Positions 18,661 through 30,884 of a DNA stretch of 64,000 nt are shown one piece after another; the stretch's first letter is position 1; each line of letters starts with the position of its first letter. The notes below the pieces were generated by a model. It worked only from the letters and a program-made list of their open reading frames with translations. It did no database searches and had not been told where the DNA came from. Where the stretch lies: contig NZ_FRAM01000003.1 of assembly GCF_900142325.1 (NCBI RefSeq), forward strand, positions 124,001 to 188,000. Reading direction: 5' to 3'. The stretch comes from Epilithonimonas mollis (GTDB lineage Bacteria; Bacteroidota; Bacteroidia; Flavobacteriales; Weeksellaceae). The translations under genes and the position numbers were made by a program.

Positions 18661-21600
18661 GTTGTGAATTGCTTTCATTTTTCCGTATCTTTGAGATACA
18701 ACACAACACTCAATCCAAAGTCTGCAGCTTCCGAAGCGTTGTGAATTGCTTTCATTTTTCCGTATCTTTGAGATACAACACAACAATCAGTTGCTTTCAT
18801 TTCTTCCCAACTTTGTTGTGAATTGCTTTCATTTTTCCGTATCTTTGAGATACAACACAACACACCGATCACGTCAAAGATCCTTCAAAACGTTGTGAAT
18901 TGCTTTCATTTTTCCGTATCTTTGAGATACAACACAACTAATAGGCTTCTCATCTCATCCCTTTGCTTGTTGTGAATTGCTTTCATTTTTCCGTATCTTT
19001 GAGATACAACACAACAATTTATTGTTCTTTATCGTGGCGATAACGGTTGTGAATTGCTTTCATTTTTCCGTATCTTTGAGATACAACACAACCAGTATTT
19101 GACCGGGAATACTATACTTTCAGTTGTGAATTGCTTTCATTTTTCCGTATCTTTGAGATACAACACAACAAAAATATTCAGTGTTATGATCTATCACATG
19201 TTGTGAATTGCTTTCATTTTTCCGTATCTTTGAGATACAACACAACCAATGGATAGTTTGGGCATTATCAAATCAAGTTGTGAATTGCTTTCATTTTTCC
19301 GTATCTTTGAGATACAACACAACGCATTAATTAAAACAATAGCCCAGCCACCCGTTGTGAATTGCTTTCATTTTTCCGTATCTTTGAGATACAACACAAC
19401 GTTGCATTGAATATCTGCAATAATGACTTTGTTGTGAATTGCTTTCATTTTTCCGTATCTTTGAGATACAACACAACGCCGTTGTACTATGGGATATGAA
19501 GCCAAACGTTGTGAATTGCTTTCATTTTTCCGTATCTTTGAGATACAACACAACTAAGTCTTTTTTTTGTGCATTATCGAGAGAGTTGTGAATTGCTTTC
19601 ATTTTTCCGTATCTTTGAGATACAACACAACTAAAGATTAAGCTTCCGGATATTGATTATAGTTGTGAATTGCTTTCATTTTTCCGTATCTTTGAGATAC
19701 AACACAACTCCAATTGTCGTTTTTATCAAGAATAGGTCGTTGTGAATTGCTTTCATTTTTCCGTATCTTTGAGATACAACACAACCTCTCTTTTGATGTA
19801 AATCCACTCCAACTAGTTGTGAATTGCTTTCATTTTTCCGTATCTTTGAGATACAACACAACTCCAATTGTCGTTTTTATCAAGAATAGGTCGTTGTGAA
19901 TTGCTTTCATTTTTCCGTATCTTTGAGATACAACACAACCTCTCTTTTGATGTAAATCCACTCCAACTAGTTGTGAATTGCTTTCATTTTTCCGTATCTT
20001 TGAGATACAACACAACATATTTGACGAAGGAACTCATGCAGGAATTGTTGTGAATTGCTTTCATTTTTCCGTATCTTTGAGATACAACACAACATAGTTT
20101 TTATGTCGTTGGTTGCAGCTTTAGTTGTGAATTGCTTTCATTTTTCCGTATCTTTGAGATACAACACAACGAATTAGAAATGCAATTTGTGTAATTATCT
20201 GTTGTGAATTGCTTTCATTTTTCCGTATCTTTGAGATACAACACAACAAGTTGGAAACATGGAATTACCTTCTATTTGTTGTGAATTGCTTTCATTTTTC
20301 CGTATCTTTGAGATACAACACAACTTGTAAATTTTCAATAAAAATTCATCCTCGGTTGTGAATTGCTTTCATTTTTCCGTATCTTTGAGATACAACACAA
20401 CTCTGGCTGTTGGAATTGCTCAAATTGCCGGGTTGTGAATTGCTTTCATTTTTCCGTATCTTTGAGATACAACACAACATAAAACCTACTTTTGCGTAAC
20501 AATTAACCGTTGTGAATTGCTTTCATTTTTCCGTATCTTTGAGATACAACACAACTTACGTTAATGAGAGTTACGCCGATATTAAGTTGTGAATTGCTTT
20601 CATTTTTCCGTATCTTTGAGATACAACACAACTTTGCGTCCTCGCCTCGCTTCTTAGCCATAGTTGTGAATTGCTTTCATTTTTCCGTATCTTTGAGATA
20701 CAACACAACGGTTTCAAATGCCAATTATAACTCATTAGTGTTGTGAATTGCTTTCATTTTTCCGTATCTTTGAGATACAACACAACTTGTACCACCTTTT
20801 AAGCAAATGACCCGCAGTTGTGAATTGCTTTCATTTTTCCGTATCTTTGAGATACAACACAACGCACCAATGGGTTCTATACTTGTTGTTGAAGTTGTGA
20901 ATTGCTTTCATTTTTCCGTATCTTTGAGATACAACACAACTGTCGGATGGATCAGCTATATGATATATCTGTTGTGAATTGCTTTCATTTTTCCGTATCT
21001 TTGAGATACAACACAACTCAAAATTCGCAAATCTATGCCTCAATTGAGTTGTGAATTGCTTTCATTTTTCCGTATCTTTGAGATACAACACAACAGATTT
21101 TCACACATTAGCTCCACACGGACCGTTGTGAATTGCTTTCATTTTTCCGTATCTTTGAGATACAACACAACAAGATAGGCCACTACGTAACTACGCTAAG
21201 TGTTGTGAATTGCTTTCATTTTTCCGTATCTTTGAGATACAACACAACCCAATCTACAATGGTGAAGATACCAAATGGGTTGTGAATTGCTTTCATTTTT
21301 CCGTATCTTTGAGATACAACACAACTAGTCGATAGTGCTGGGAAAATTGCCACCAGTTGTGAATTGCTTTCATTTTTCCGTATCTTTGAGATACAACACA
21401 ACGCATCCGTATCTTTCGCTATATTTGTAGTCGTTGTGAATTGCTTTCATTTTTCCGTATCTTTGAGATACAACACAACAGACAGATTTTTGTCCTCCAA
21501 TTGTTTGAGGTTGTGAATTGCTTTCATTTTTCCGTATCTTTGAGATACAACACAACTAGAGGTTTAATCGTTTGTCCGCTTTCTGTGTTGTGAATTGCTT

Positions 21601-24600
21601 TCATTTTTCCGTATCTTTGAGATACAACACAACCCTGTTCTGATATCGGTTCTTGATTCATATGTTGTGAATTGCTTTCATTTTTCCGTATCTTTGAGAT
21701 ACAACACAACGTATTCTTTACAAGAAAGTTTTCAGCAGATGTTGTGAATTGCTTTCATTTTTCCGTATCTTTGAGATACAACACAACATCCGTGATGTCC
21801 TTTAATTCGTTGCATTTGTTGTGAATTGCTTTCATTTTTCCGTATCTTTGAGATACAACACAACAAACTGTAAATAAAACATCACGCTAACCCTGTTGTG
21901 AATTGCTTTCATTTTTCCGTATCTTTGAGATACAACACAACACAAAGAGTTCACTGATGTTGCTTTCGATAGTTGTGAATTGCTTTCATTTTTCCGTATC
22001 TTTGAGATACAACACAACGGCCTTTGATGCAGCTGTAAGAATCTGCGGGTTGTGAATTGCTTTCATTTTTCCGTATCTTTGAGATACAACACAACTTACT
22101 GTCTATAAGAGCCTGCGCCCAGCTTGTTGTGAATTGCTTTCATTTTTCCGTATCTTTGAGATACAACACAACGTATCTTCGTCAGGGTCAGCAATTGTAA
22201 GCGTTGTGAATTGCTTTCATTTTTCCGTATCTTTGAGATACAACACAACTAGTGATAAATCCGATGTACACCCACAGCCGTTGTGAATTGCTTTCATTTT
22301 TCCGTATCTTTGAGATACAACACAACACGTCGGGCGGTTATTATTACACACCTCCAGTTGTGAATTGCTTTCATTTTTCCGTATCTTTGAGATACAACAC
22401 AACTCCGTTACAATGTTAACTTTATCAGTTTTTGTTGTGAATTGCTTTCATTTTTCCGTATCTTTGAGATACAACACAACTAATTCTTTTATTTGAACCC
22501 TTGCATTTTCGTTGTGAATTGCTTTCATTTTTCCGTATCTTTGAGATACAACACAACTCATAATTTATCAGACGTACTGGAACGAAAGTTGTGAATTGCT
22601 TTCATTTTTCCGTATCTTTGAGATACAACACAACAGTGTGAATCCTGCAACTTCGACGAATAAAGTTGTGAATTGCTTTCATTTTTCCGTATCTTTGAGA
22701 TACAACACAACCAATTTTGGGCGATAATCGGGTCTTTTGGTGTTGTGAATTGCTTTCATTTTTCCGTATCTTTGAGATACAACACAACGACTGGAGTTTG
22801 ACGAATCGGGCAAAGTGAGTTGTGAATTGCTTTCATTTTTCCGTATCTTTGAGATACAACACAACAGCATACGATTAAAACCACGATCGAACTTGGTTGT
22901 GAATTGCTTTCATTTTTCCGTATCTTTGAGATACAACACAACAAAAAAATAATTAATGTAAATCTAAATATAGTTGTGAATTGCTTTCATTTTTCCGTAT
23001 CTTTGAGATACAACACAACTTATTTCAATATGATTATCACCTTGAAAATGTTGTGAATTGCTTTCATTTTTCCGTATCTTTGAGATACAACACAACCGCT
23101 CTTGGGATTAGTTCAATTGAATTTGAGTTGTGAATTGCTTTCATTTTTCCGTATCTTTGAGATACAACACAACAGCAACCAACCCTCCAGAGTGAAGTCT
23201 TTTGTTGTGAATTGCTTTCATTTTTCCGTATCTTTGAGATACAACACAACATCTCGATATTACTTCCTCTTTTGTTTTGTGTTGTGAATTGCTTTCATTT
23301 TTCCGTATCTTTGAGATACAACACAACTGAACGAAAATTTCTTGAATAGAGTTCAAAGTTGTGAATTGCTTTCATTTTTCCGTATCTTTGAGATACAACA
23401 CAACAGTGATTTTACTTGTATTATAACCAAAGGCGTTGTGAATTGCTTTCATTTTTCCGTATCTTTGAGATACAACACAACACGTTTTTATGGGCTACTA
23501 ACCCCCTTATGGTTGTGAATTGCTTTCATTTTTCCGTATCTTTGAGATACAACACAACTCAGTCATAACAGGTCGCATTTCGTCATTAGTTGTGAATTGC
23601 TTTCATTTTTCCGTATCTTTGAGATACAACACAACTATTGAGAAATCCAAATCTATGCTCCACATGTTGTGAATTGCTTTCATTTTTCCGTATCTTTGAG
23701 ATACAACACAACACATTGCAATGAATGGTAAGAAAGTAGAGCGTTGTGAATTGCTTTCATTTTTCCGTATCTTTGAGATACAACACAACTGTAAAAATCT
23801 TCTTAATGAAGTCGGAGTAGTTGTGAATTGCTTTCATTTTTCCGTATCTTTGAGATACAACACAACTCGAAGTTTCTCAACAAATCAGAACCGCAGGTTG
23901 TGAATTGCTTTCATTTTTCCGTATCTTTGAGATACAACACAACATACCAAAAAAAAGAAGGCGTTAAGACAATGTTGTGAATTGCTTTCATTTTTCCGTA
24001 TCTTTGAGATACAACACAACTACACAGCGACAGGAATTGGTGAAACACCTGTTGTGAATTGCTTTCATTTTTCCGTATCTTTGAGATACAACACAACTTT
24101 TCGTTTAAATCGTTATTATCAAGATTTGTTGTGAATTGCTTTCATTTTTCCGTATCTTTGAGATACAACACAACAAACCTGACTGCGAGATAATCGGAAT
24201 ACTAGTTGTGAATTGCTTTCATTTTTCCGTATCTTTGAGATACAACACAACCTAAATGTTTTATATTTGTATCAACAAAACGTTGTGAATTGCTTTCATT
24301 TTTCCGTATCTTTGAGATACAACACAACTTCCTACTTCAAGGATTCATCCAGAAATTTGTTGTGAATTGCTTTCATTTTTCCGTATCTTTGAGATACAAC
24401 ACAACCATCTTTTTTAAGCACCAATTTGATTTTGTGTTGTGAATTGCTTTCATTTTTCCGTATCTTTGAGATACAACACAACTAAAATCATTTGCTAAAA
24501 CAAAAGAGCATCGTTGTGAATTGCTTTCATTTTTCCGTATCTTTGAGATACAACACAACGAGTCAAATCCAGATCCAGTTCCAACGAATGTTGTGAATTG

Positions 24601-25252
24601 CTTTCATTTTTCCGTATCTTTGAGATACAACACAACACATTGCAATGAATGGTAAGAAAGTAGAGCGTTGTGAATTGCTTTCATTTTTCCGTATCTTTGA
24701 GATACAACACAACAACTAAGCTTATTTTCACGATAAAGGAAGTGTTGTGAATTGCTTTCATTTTTCCGTATCTTTGAGATACAACACAACATGATCTGCC
24801 TGCTGGTACAGTTGTATTTGGTTGTGAATTGCTTTCATTTTTCCGTATCTTTGAGATACAACACAACAACCGAAAGATGTTTCTTCGCCTGACGGCGGTT
24901 GTGAATTGCTTTCATTTTTCCGTATCTTTGAGATACAACACAACAAGTCTGCTTTGCTGATAGTTTCGCCATTGGTTGTGAATTGCTTTCATTTTTCCGT
25001 ATCTTTGAGATACAACACAACCGGTAGATATGCGCGTAAAGCGTAAAGTCGGTTGTGAATTGCTTTCATTTTTCCGTATCTTTGAGATACAACACAACAC
25101 TTCCTTGGTTATCGTCGTAGTTTTTGGGGTTGTGAATTGCTTTCATTTTTCCGTATCTTTGAGATACAACACAACCCAAGCAATTAGCGTATAAATCGTT
25201 TTCGTGTTGTGAATTGCTTTCATTTTTCCGTATCTTTGAGATACAACACAAC
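18661..25252 (+). CRISPR. Type II-C CRISPR array: 86 repeats of 47 bp, 85 spacers of 30 bp
   Basis: The repeat begins GTTGTGAATTGCTTTC, contains CATTTTTCCGTATC and ends GAGATACAACACAAC. The first copy is 18661-18707 and the last 25206-25252. Positions throughout fit a constant 77-bp period (85 steps), giving 86 repeats and 85 spacers of 30 bp. Copies I read at both ends and in the middle are identical. The array orientation is forward: the tracrRNA anti-repeat at 30898 is complementary to repeat positions 2-16 as written, and a terminator follows on the forward strand at 25263. Each repeat contains TATCTTTG (positions 26-33), a Bacteroidetes -7 box, within the hairpin GTATCT-TTG-AGATAC. Spacers 14 and 15 recur as 16 and 17, and spacer 66 recurs as 78. 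A 46-48 bp repeat is usual for Bacteroidetes type II-C systems. Confidence 0.98.
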
Positions 25253-25262
25253 CTCAAAAGTT

Positions 25263-25289
25263 AATCCACTGAATTTCAGTGGATTTTTT
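25263..25289 (+). terminator. Forward-strand terminator closing the CRISPR array
   Basis: AATCCACTGA and TCAGTGGATT arms with a 3-nt loop are followed by TTTTTT on the forward strand only. It lies 10 bp after the last repeat and 20 bp before the cas2 stop codon. The one-sided T run supports transcription of the array towards cas2. Confidence 0.85.
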
Positions 25290-25309
25290 GTTTATTTAGG
25301 ATTTAAAAA

Positions 25310-25648
<339 letters not shown>

Positions 25649-25699
25649 TTATTGTTGTATACTGTACAATTTAAAAAGTATAATGATTAATATAATTTC

Positions 25700-26593
25700 T
25701 TAACTCAATTCAGGATAAGAAATCATTCGTTTTTCCCCTGTATAACATTTGTAAAGCGAAGAAGCCGTTGTTTTTACAGCCACTAACAATGGTCTCGTTT
25801 TATCATCAATCCTCACATCTTTAGTTGCGATTTGCAGAATGTATGCTTTGAAATCTTTCGTCAATTCCTCAGTCTCAGGATTCATTTTCAGCCATTGCAT
25901 TACCAATAAATCCACAAAAGGTCGGTAAGGCTCCATCAGATCATCTGCAAGACAGTAAGGATTGTATTTATTTTTATGGAAAATTCCCAACACCGGAAGC
26001 AAACCAGTTTCCACTATTGCTCTCGCGACAATACTTCTTAGGACTGCATATCCGAAGTTGAAAAACTGATTTGGCGAATCCCCAAAACGCTGTCTCAGAA
26101 AATCTAAGCTAATCAGATATTTCCAATAATGTTGCGCCGCAATGCCCTCCATATTGGTAATATCACCCGATTTCACATTCTTTTGATACTCCAGCATCGG
26201 CTCAAAGTAATTCCCTAATTTGACCAAAACTTCTTTCTGATTCTCAATTTTACATTCGATAGTTTGTTTCCAAAGTTGTTTTTTGAGCGGTTCGCTGGCT
26301 TCCAATTGATCTTTCACCCTGTCCGAATGTTCTGTATGTCCATAAAGTGGCAACATAATGCCGTGTGGCAAATGATGCGCATCACAACTCACAACCACAA
26401 CATTGTTTCCCATCATTTTCTGTATCAATTGATGCGAAACCGTGATTTGAAAATGGTCCAACATCAACAGTCCCAAATCTTCCACAGGAACTTTTCCCTT
26501 CATCTCGTTGGTAGTAGGTTCCATAATGTACATTTGCTCATCTTTGAGTTTAAGGTAAGCAGGATTGCCGATGTAGATGGAGCGGGTTATCAT
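25700..26593 (-). CDS. cas1: CRISPR-associated endonuclease Cas1
   Basis: The 297-residue integrase has the expected Cas1 layout: an N-terminal beta domain (about 1-85) and a helical catalytic domain. Metal-binding residues are Glu149 (NMEGIAAQHYW), His206 (GIFHKNKYNPYCLADDL) and Glu221 (EPYRPFVD). These match type II Cas1. Together with Cas2 it inserts new spacers. It starts 12 bp after the cas9 stop, so the cas genes form one operon. Its base composition is richer in GC than cas9 (23 of 60 bases at 26101-26160 against 14 of 60 at 28501-28560), a contrast within one operon. Confidence 0.97.
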   Translation of the reverse strand: MITRSIYIGNPAYLKLKDEQMYIMEPTTNEMKGKVPVEDLGLLMLDHFQITVSHQLIQKMMGNNVVVVSCDAHHLPHGIMLPLYGHTEHSDRVKDQLEASEPLKKQLWKQTIECKIENQKEVLVKLGNYFEPMLEYQKNVKSGDITNMEGIAAQHYWKYLISLDFLRQRFGDSPNQFFNFGYAVLRSIVARAIVETGLLPVLGIFHKNKYNPYCLADDLMEPYRPFVDLLVMQWLKMNPETEELTKDFKAYILQIATKDVRIDDKTRPLLVAVKTTASSLYKCYTGEKRMISYPELS

Positions 26594-26605
26594 AGTTATT
26601 TTGTT

Positions 26606-29600
26606 TTAATATTCTCCTATGTGAACTATTTTACCTGAATGGTTTAGTCTTACTTTCAGAAAATCTCTAATTCCATTCAATCCCTCTCTTTTCCAAGTAA
26701 TACCTTTTAATGTCGAATTATCTTCAACAGTAGTTTCTAAATGATGTCTGAAAAAATAATCTCTGATTGTAAACTTCTGTACCCTAAACATATTTTTAGA
26801 AATCAGGCTCAAATTCTTTTCATCTAGCAAATCAATCTCTTTAGGATTAAAATCTTCTGACGGGAACAAAAACATTTCATTTTGCTTCATTGTGAAAAGA
26901 AACTTCCATCCTAAACTTTGGTTAAAATCTTTATCTATAACTGAAAGTCCTTGATTAATTCTTTCTACAGCTTCATACAAGCTAACTACCCTTTCTTGTA
27001 AGTTACCAGCATCATCTTCGTAAATGGCAACGTGATGATTATTCCCTGTGCTTACAAAATCTACCGCTATTTTATTTCCATCTTCATCTAAAATTTCATT
27101 TCCAAAATGGTCTTTTTTGTAATGCAAAGCTTCCGCATTACTAATTCCCGTAATTGTAACGGTCTTTACAGCAATACCTTTGGATTTATTAAGCCATATC
27201 GGATTCTTTTCTAAGTCAGAAAAAGCTTCCTTGGAATTTCCATTAAATGCTTTCAACCTTTCGGTCAAAATATCACGCAACCTTTTATCAGTAACTTTTT
27301 CAATATTCTTAAAATCTTTAAAATTATCGGGATTGACGGCTTTTCTTATGGTGTAAACCGTTTCATACCAAGCTAATGTTACACTTTCAGGTACCTGTTC
27401 AGTTTTCGCTTTATCCAAATAAACTGGATTTTTAGCTAAAACATTTTTTCCCGTAAATGCCTTTTTTGAATCTCCATCAAATTCCTCTAATCTTTCTAAT
27501 AAAGCATTTCTGAATTTCTCATTCTGAACTTTATTTATAGTTTCTAAATCAAACTTTCCGGATACTTTTTCTTCCTTAGTTTTTAGGAATTTCGAACTTC
27601 CATAAATGGTTTCTTTATGAAGTTGTCCTCTTGGTGTAAGTTCCGTTTTTGCAAAAACACTACCCTTTTTCTTAATTTTATTAATATTCTTCGTAACAAC
27701 TTTATTCTTAGTCTTATGAGAAATTAAGACCTCATCCAAATGCTTTTTCGCATCTATTCTGAAATTCTTAATTGGCTCAACAAATCTTCTTTGCTTAGAA
27801 CCATTTTTCTTTTCAAATACTTTAGTTATTAGATTTTCGATATTTGAAATCACTTTATGTTGCTTGTGGCTCTCATCTTTTCTTGCATTCAGATGATTCA
27901 GATATTGAATATGATTATGAGTGGTAAATGCAACCGTCAAAGCATCCATTGCGTGGTGGCGATGGTCATTTCTTTTAGTCCAATCTATGATTCTCTGTTT
28001 TTCTTCTCCTTTAGAATTAATTACTGTTTCTGTCAGACCTAATTTTTTATACTTTTCCAGATTAAGTTCTTTCATCGTATTCACGAGATTCCAATCTTCA
28101 CGGAGTTTATCTGTGATTCTTCCTGTTGTAGGAACTACCGAATTCGTAATTTCAAAAAGAATTTCTTTGGCTTTTTTGGCAATATACTGTGTATTACGCA
28201 AATCTCTTTCTATAAATCCATCTCCAATATCAACACCTTTTTTCTGAAGCTTTTCATATTTTGCCTTTGTAATTCCTCCTTTATCATAAAGTTCTTTGAT
28301 GAGGTTGAGGAATTTTTCTAATCTTTCTTTCCCTTTGATTTCAAGGTAATCAAAAGCTGTAAAATTTCCTTTATCAAGGTTCGCACCTCTTGGAACTAAA
28401 ACTTTATTAGAAAAACTATCATCGAAAAATCTCGATTGTGGAATAATATGGTCGATGTCATATTTATCTGTAAAAAGCTCATCTCTTTTGATTTGTACAT
28501 CAGTATATAAATCTTTAAACAGATTTTTCTCCAATTCCAAATACAATTTGTATCGAATAAGGTCGTTTCTCGAAGGCGATTTTATTCCAAATTCTCTCTG
28601 CAAAACTTCAGCATATTTCTGATGAAGTAAAGTTGCTTTGCTGATTTCAGAAGTCATATTTGCTCGCTCTTCGGCGTTATTTTTCAATTCACGGGCAAGT
28701 TCTATTCTGATTTCATCTGGTCTCCCATATTCTTTACATATTTCATTAACGAGATTTATCATTTGATTCAAAATCTTTTCAACTACAGGATTTCTCAAAG
28801 AATTTTTTGGTAGAATCTCCAATTGCTCTTTCAAAACTCTGTTTTCAAGTTGTTCTTTTGTCAACGAATTTTTGGAATGATTATATCCAGCCAAATTACA
28901 AGCATCACTATATTTGTGTTCCTTAATATAAGTGAAAATTCTTCGCATCGCTTTCGAACTCAAGCTTCCATAGTCCTGAGAAAAACCAATTTCAGCCAAA
29001 ACTTTAGAATGCTCTTTTTTGAAACCAAATTTCTTTTCTAAAAGCTCATACAATTTTTCGTTACCAGATGGAGAATCATCACCTTCATAGGAATATAACA
29101 AATGCCAAAGCTTATAAGAACTTTGTTTTTCAAAATCACTTCCATCTAATTCTGGATTGAAATCTAATATAGAAATATCAATCCCTAATTCTGATAACTT
29201 TTCTTTGACGAATTCTTTTATAACTGTAGCAGAAGAATGAATTTTAGAAACTTTAATCTCATCATCAATAGTCAGTTTAAATTCTTTTGGAAATTGTATT
29301 CCTTCATTAGCAATGATTTTCAGGAATGCAGTGTAGAGATTCTCATTGGTATTGTTACCTTCAATATCTTTAAAATTTGTTTTCCATTCTTTACCAGAAT
29401 AGCCAACGATATCTAAAACATCTTTTGCAGAAAGTCTTCCTTTAATATTAACTTCATCAAAAATGGATTGTTTAAAGTCTAAGTCAATTGGGAAAATCTC
29501 TTTAGTTTCTACATTTTGAAACTGTAAATTGTTAAGAACCTGCCAAATTTTAAACTCCTGAAATAACGGAGACGACTTGGGTGCTACTTTTAAACCAACC

Positions 29601-30793
29601 GTTTTCTTTTTAGTTTTTCCGTTTTCTGTAATTTCTATTTCTCTGTTTTCAAACTCACAAATACTGATTAATCCCTTTTGAGATTTGAGTTTCCTTTGAT
29701 AAAAAATAACAATATCACGGATTTCTTCTTTTAATTCTTTCGTTAATTCTTTGTGATATTTTGCTTGAGTTTCCCATATCTTTTCAAATTCATCCAAATA
29801 ATCCTGTCTGTAGAAAACCTGATTTTTCAGCTTCGTATGAGGATTTACTTTGAGTTGTTGATATAGATATTCGCCAACAGTTTGGTTATTGAAATACAAT
29901 TCTTTACTTCTATCACTGATAGCGCCAAGATAGCCACTTGAGCTATACAGATTACCATTTATCTCTTGGAGAACGATAGCTAAGCTTTCAAGATCTAATT
30001 GTTTTTTAACAGCTTCGCTTCTCCAAAAATATTTTTCTACCTTTTTCTCTTGCATCGTCCCAACTTGTTTGATACCAACAAGAGAAAAAGGCTCTTTTAA
30101 AGTTGTCCAAGTTCCTGTTTTAGGTTTACCTTGTAATGCTTTATAAAGAACATCTGTTAAGATTTCTGGATAATATTGTTTTTGAAAATCCCAAACCTTG
30201 TCGAACTCTGCTTGTAAATCTGAACGATAAAAATCCGGTAATTGCTTCTTACCTTCTTCCAAAAGTTGGTAAGAATATTCTCCAGGCGTAAGATTTTCTT
30301 CATATAATTTCTTAGCCACAGCCATTCCGTCAACAATCTGACCTTCATCTTCGTTCTTTGCTTTTCTACTGCTTTTGTAACCTCTTTTTTTATTGATAAG
30401 AATTAATACTCTTGCAAATTCGGACAATTCAATTCTTTCTTTTGCCGAGATTGCTCTTATTTCCTGAGTTTGAAATGTAGAATTTTTTCCAACCTCCGTC
30501 AATAAGTCGGTTTCTTTAAGAATATTGTTTTTCTTTAAAACATCAATCAGATTTTCTCTTCTCAATTTGAATCTTTGAAGATTTCTTCTGGCACTTCTGG
30601 CCAATGTTCTATTGGCATTAGTAGTAATAGGCTTACCTTTCTCAAAATTGATTTGCTCATCAACCGTCAAAGGATTCACACGAACACCTAACTTAATGAT
30701 TTTATTATTCTCTGAATTCTTCTCATCTTCTTGAACAAAAGCCCATCCAATTGATGAAACTCCTAAGTCCAATCCAAGTATATTTCTTATCAT
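26606..30793 (-). CDS. cas9: Cas9 endonuclease, type II-C (large Bacteroidetes form)
   Basis: The 1395-residue effector begins with RuvC-I ILGLDLGVSSIGWA (catalytic Asp9). The arginine-rich bridge helix follows (about residues 62-82, RTLARSARRNLQRFKLRR). A large recognition lobe spans about 90-690. RuvC-II is IRIELAREL (Glu698), the HNH domain has DIDHIIPQSRFFDD (His782) with SFSNKVLVPRGANLDKGN (Asn796/Asn805), and RuvC-III is RHHAMDALTVA (His946, Asp950). All nuclease residues are present. The remaining 430 residues hold the wedge and PAM-interacting regions. The absence of cas4 or csn2 and the cas9-cas1-cas2 order give type II-C. At this length it belongs with the large Flavobacteriia Cas9 proteins. 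Codons are strikingly AT-rich. The PAM cannot be read from this window. Confidence 0.98.
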   Translation of the reverse strand: MIRNILGLDLGVSSIGWAFVQEDEKNSENNKIIKLGVRVNPLTVDEQINFEKGKPITTNANRTLARSARRNLQRFKLRRENLIDVLKKNNILKETDLLTEVGKNSTFQTQEIRAISAKERIELSEFARVLILINKKRGYKSSRKAKNEDEGQIVDGMAVAKKLYEENLTPGEYSYQLLEEGKKQLPDFYRSDLQAEFDKVWDFQKQYYPEILTDVLYKALQGKPKTGTWTTLKEPFSLVGIKQVGTMQEKKVEKYFWRSEAVKKQLDLESLAIVLQEINGNLYSSSGYLGAISDRSKELYFNNQTVGEYLYQQLKVNPHTKLKNQVFYRQDYLDEFEKIWETQAKYHKELTKELKEEIRDIVIFYQRKLKSQKGLISICEFENREIEITENGKTKKKTVGLKVAPKSSPLFQEFKIWQVLNNLQFQNVETKEIFPIDLDFKQSIFDEVNIKGRLSAKDVLDIVGYSGKEWKTNFKDIEGNNTNENLYTAFLKIIANEGIQFPKEFKLTIDDEIKVSKIHSSATVIKEFVKEKLSELGIDISILDFNPELDGSDFEKQSSYKLWHLLYSYEGDDSPSGNEKLYELLEKKFGFKKEHSKVLAEIGFSQDYGSLSSKAMRRIFTYIKEHKYSDACNLAGYNHSKNSLTKEQLENRVLKEQLEILPKNSLRNPVVEKILNQMINLVNEICKEYGRPDEIRIELARELKNNAEERANMTSEISKATLLHQKYAEVLQREFGIKSPSRNDLIRYKLYLELEKNLFKDLYTDVQIKRDELFTDKYDIDHIIPQSRFFDDSFSNKVLVPRGANLDKGNFTAFDYLEIKGKERLEKFLNLIKELYDKGGITKAKYEKLQKKGVDIGDGFIERDLRNTQYIAKKAKEILFEITNSVVPTTGRITDKLREDWNLVNTMKELNLEKYKKLGLTETVINSKGEEKQRIIDWTKRNDHRHHAMDALTVAFTTHNHIQYLNHLNARKDESHKQHKVISNIENLITKVFEKKNGSKQRRFVEPIKNFRIDAKKHLDEVLISHKTKNKVVTKNINKIKKKGSVFAKTELTPRGQLHKETIYGSSKFLKTKEEKVSGKFDLETINKVQNEKFRNALLERLEEFDGDSKKAFTGKNVLAKNPVYLDKAKTEQVPESVTLAWYETVYTIRKAVNPDNFKDFKNIEKVTDKRLRDILTERLKAFNGNSKEAFSDLEKNPIWLNKSKGIAVKTVTITGISNAEALHYKKDHFGNEILDEDGNKIAVDFVSTGNNHHVAIYEDDAGNLQERVVSLYEAVERINQGLSVIDKDFNQSLGWKFLFTMKQNEMFLFPSEDFNPKEIDLLDEKNLSLISKNMFRVQKFTIRDYFFRHHLETTVEDNSTLKGITWKREGLNGIRDFLKVRLNHSGKIVHIGEY

Positions 30794-30884
30794 AGCTATG
30801 TCGTTTATTTGAAACTCTTAAAATTAAGAAGAAAAAAAATCACAGAAATGCGGTTTTCCGTAATTCTATTAAAAAAATAAGTTT

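Noticed and set aside
18661-25252. Many open frames across the array that encode repeated peptides such as CCISKIRKNESNSQ and VVLYLKDTEK
   Set aside because: They arise because the 47-bp repeat and 30-bp spacer pattern keeps frames open. Their sequence follows the DNA repeat, not protein constraint.
30854-30862. TTTTCCGTA upstream of the tracrRNA, identical to repeat positions 19-27
   Set aside because: Nine bases in an AT-rich region could easily match by chance, and the orientation gives no pairing with the tracrRNA.
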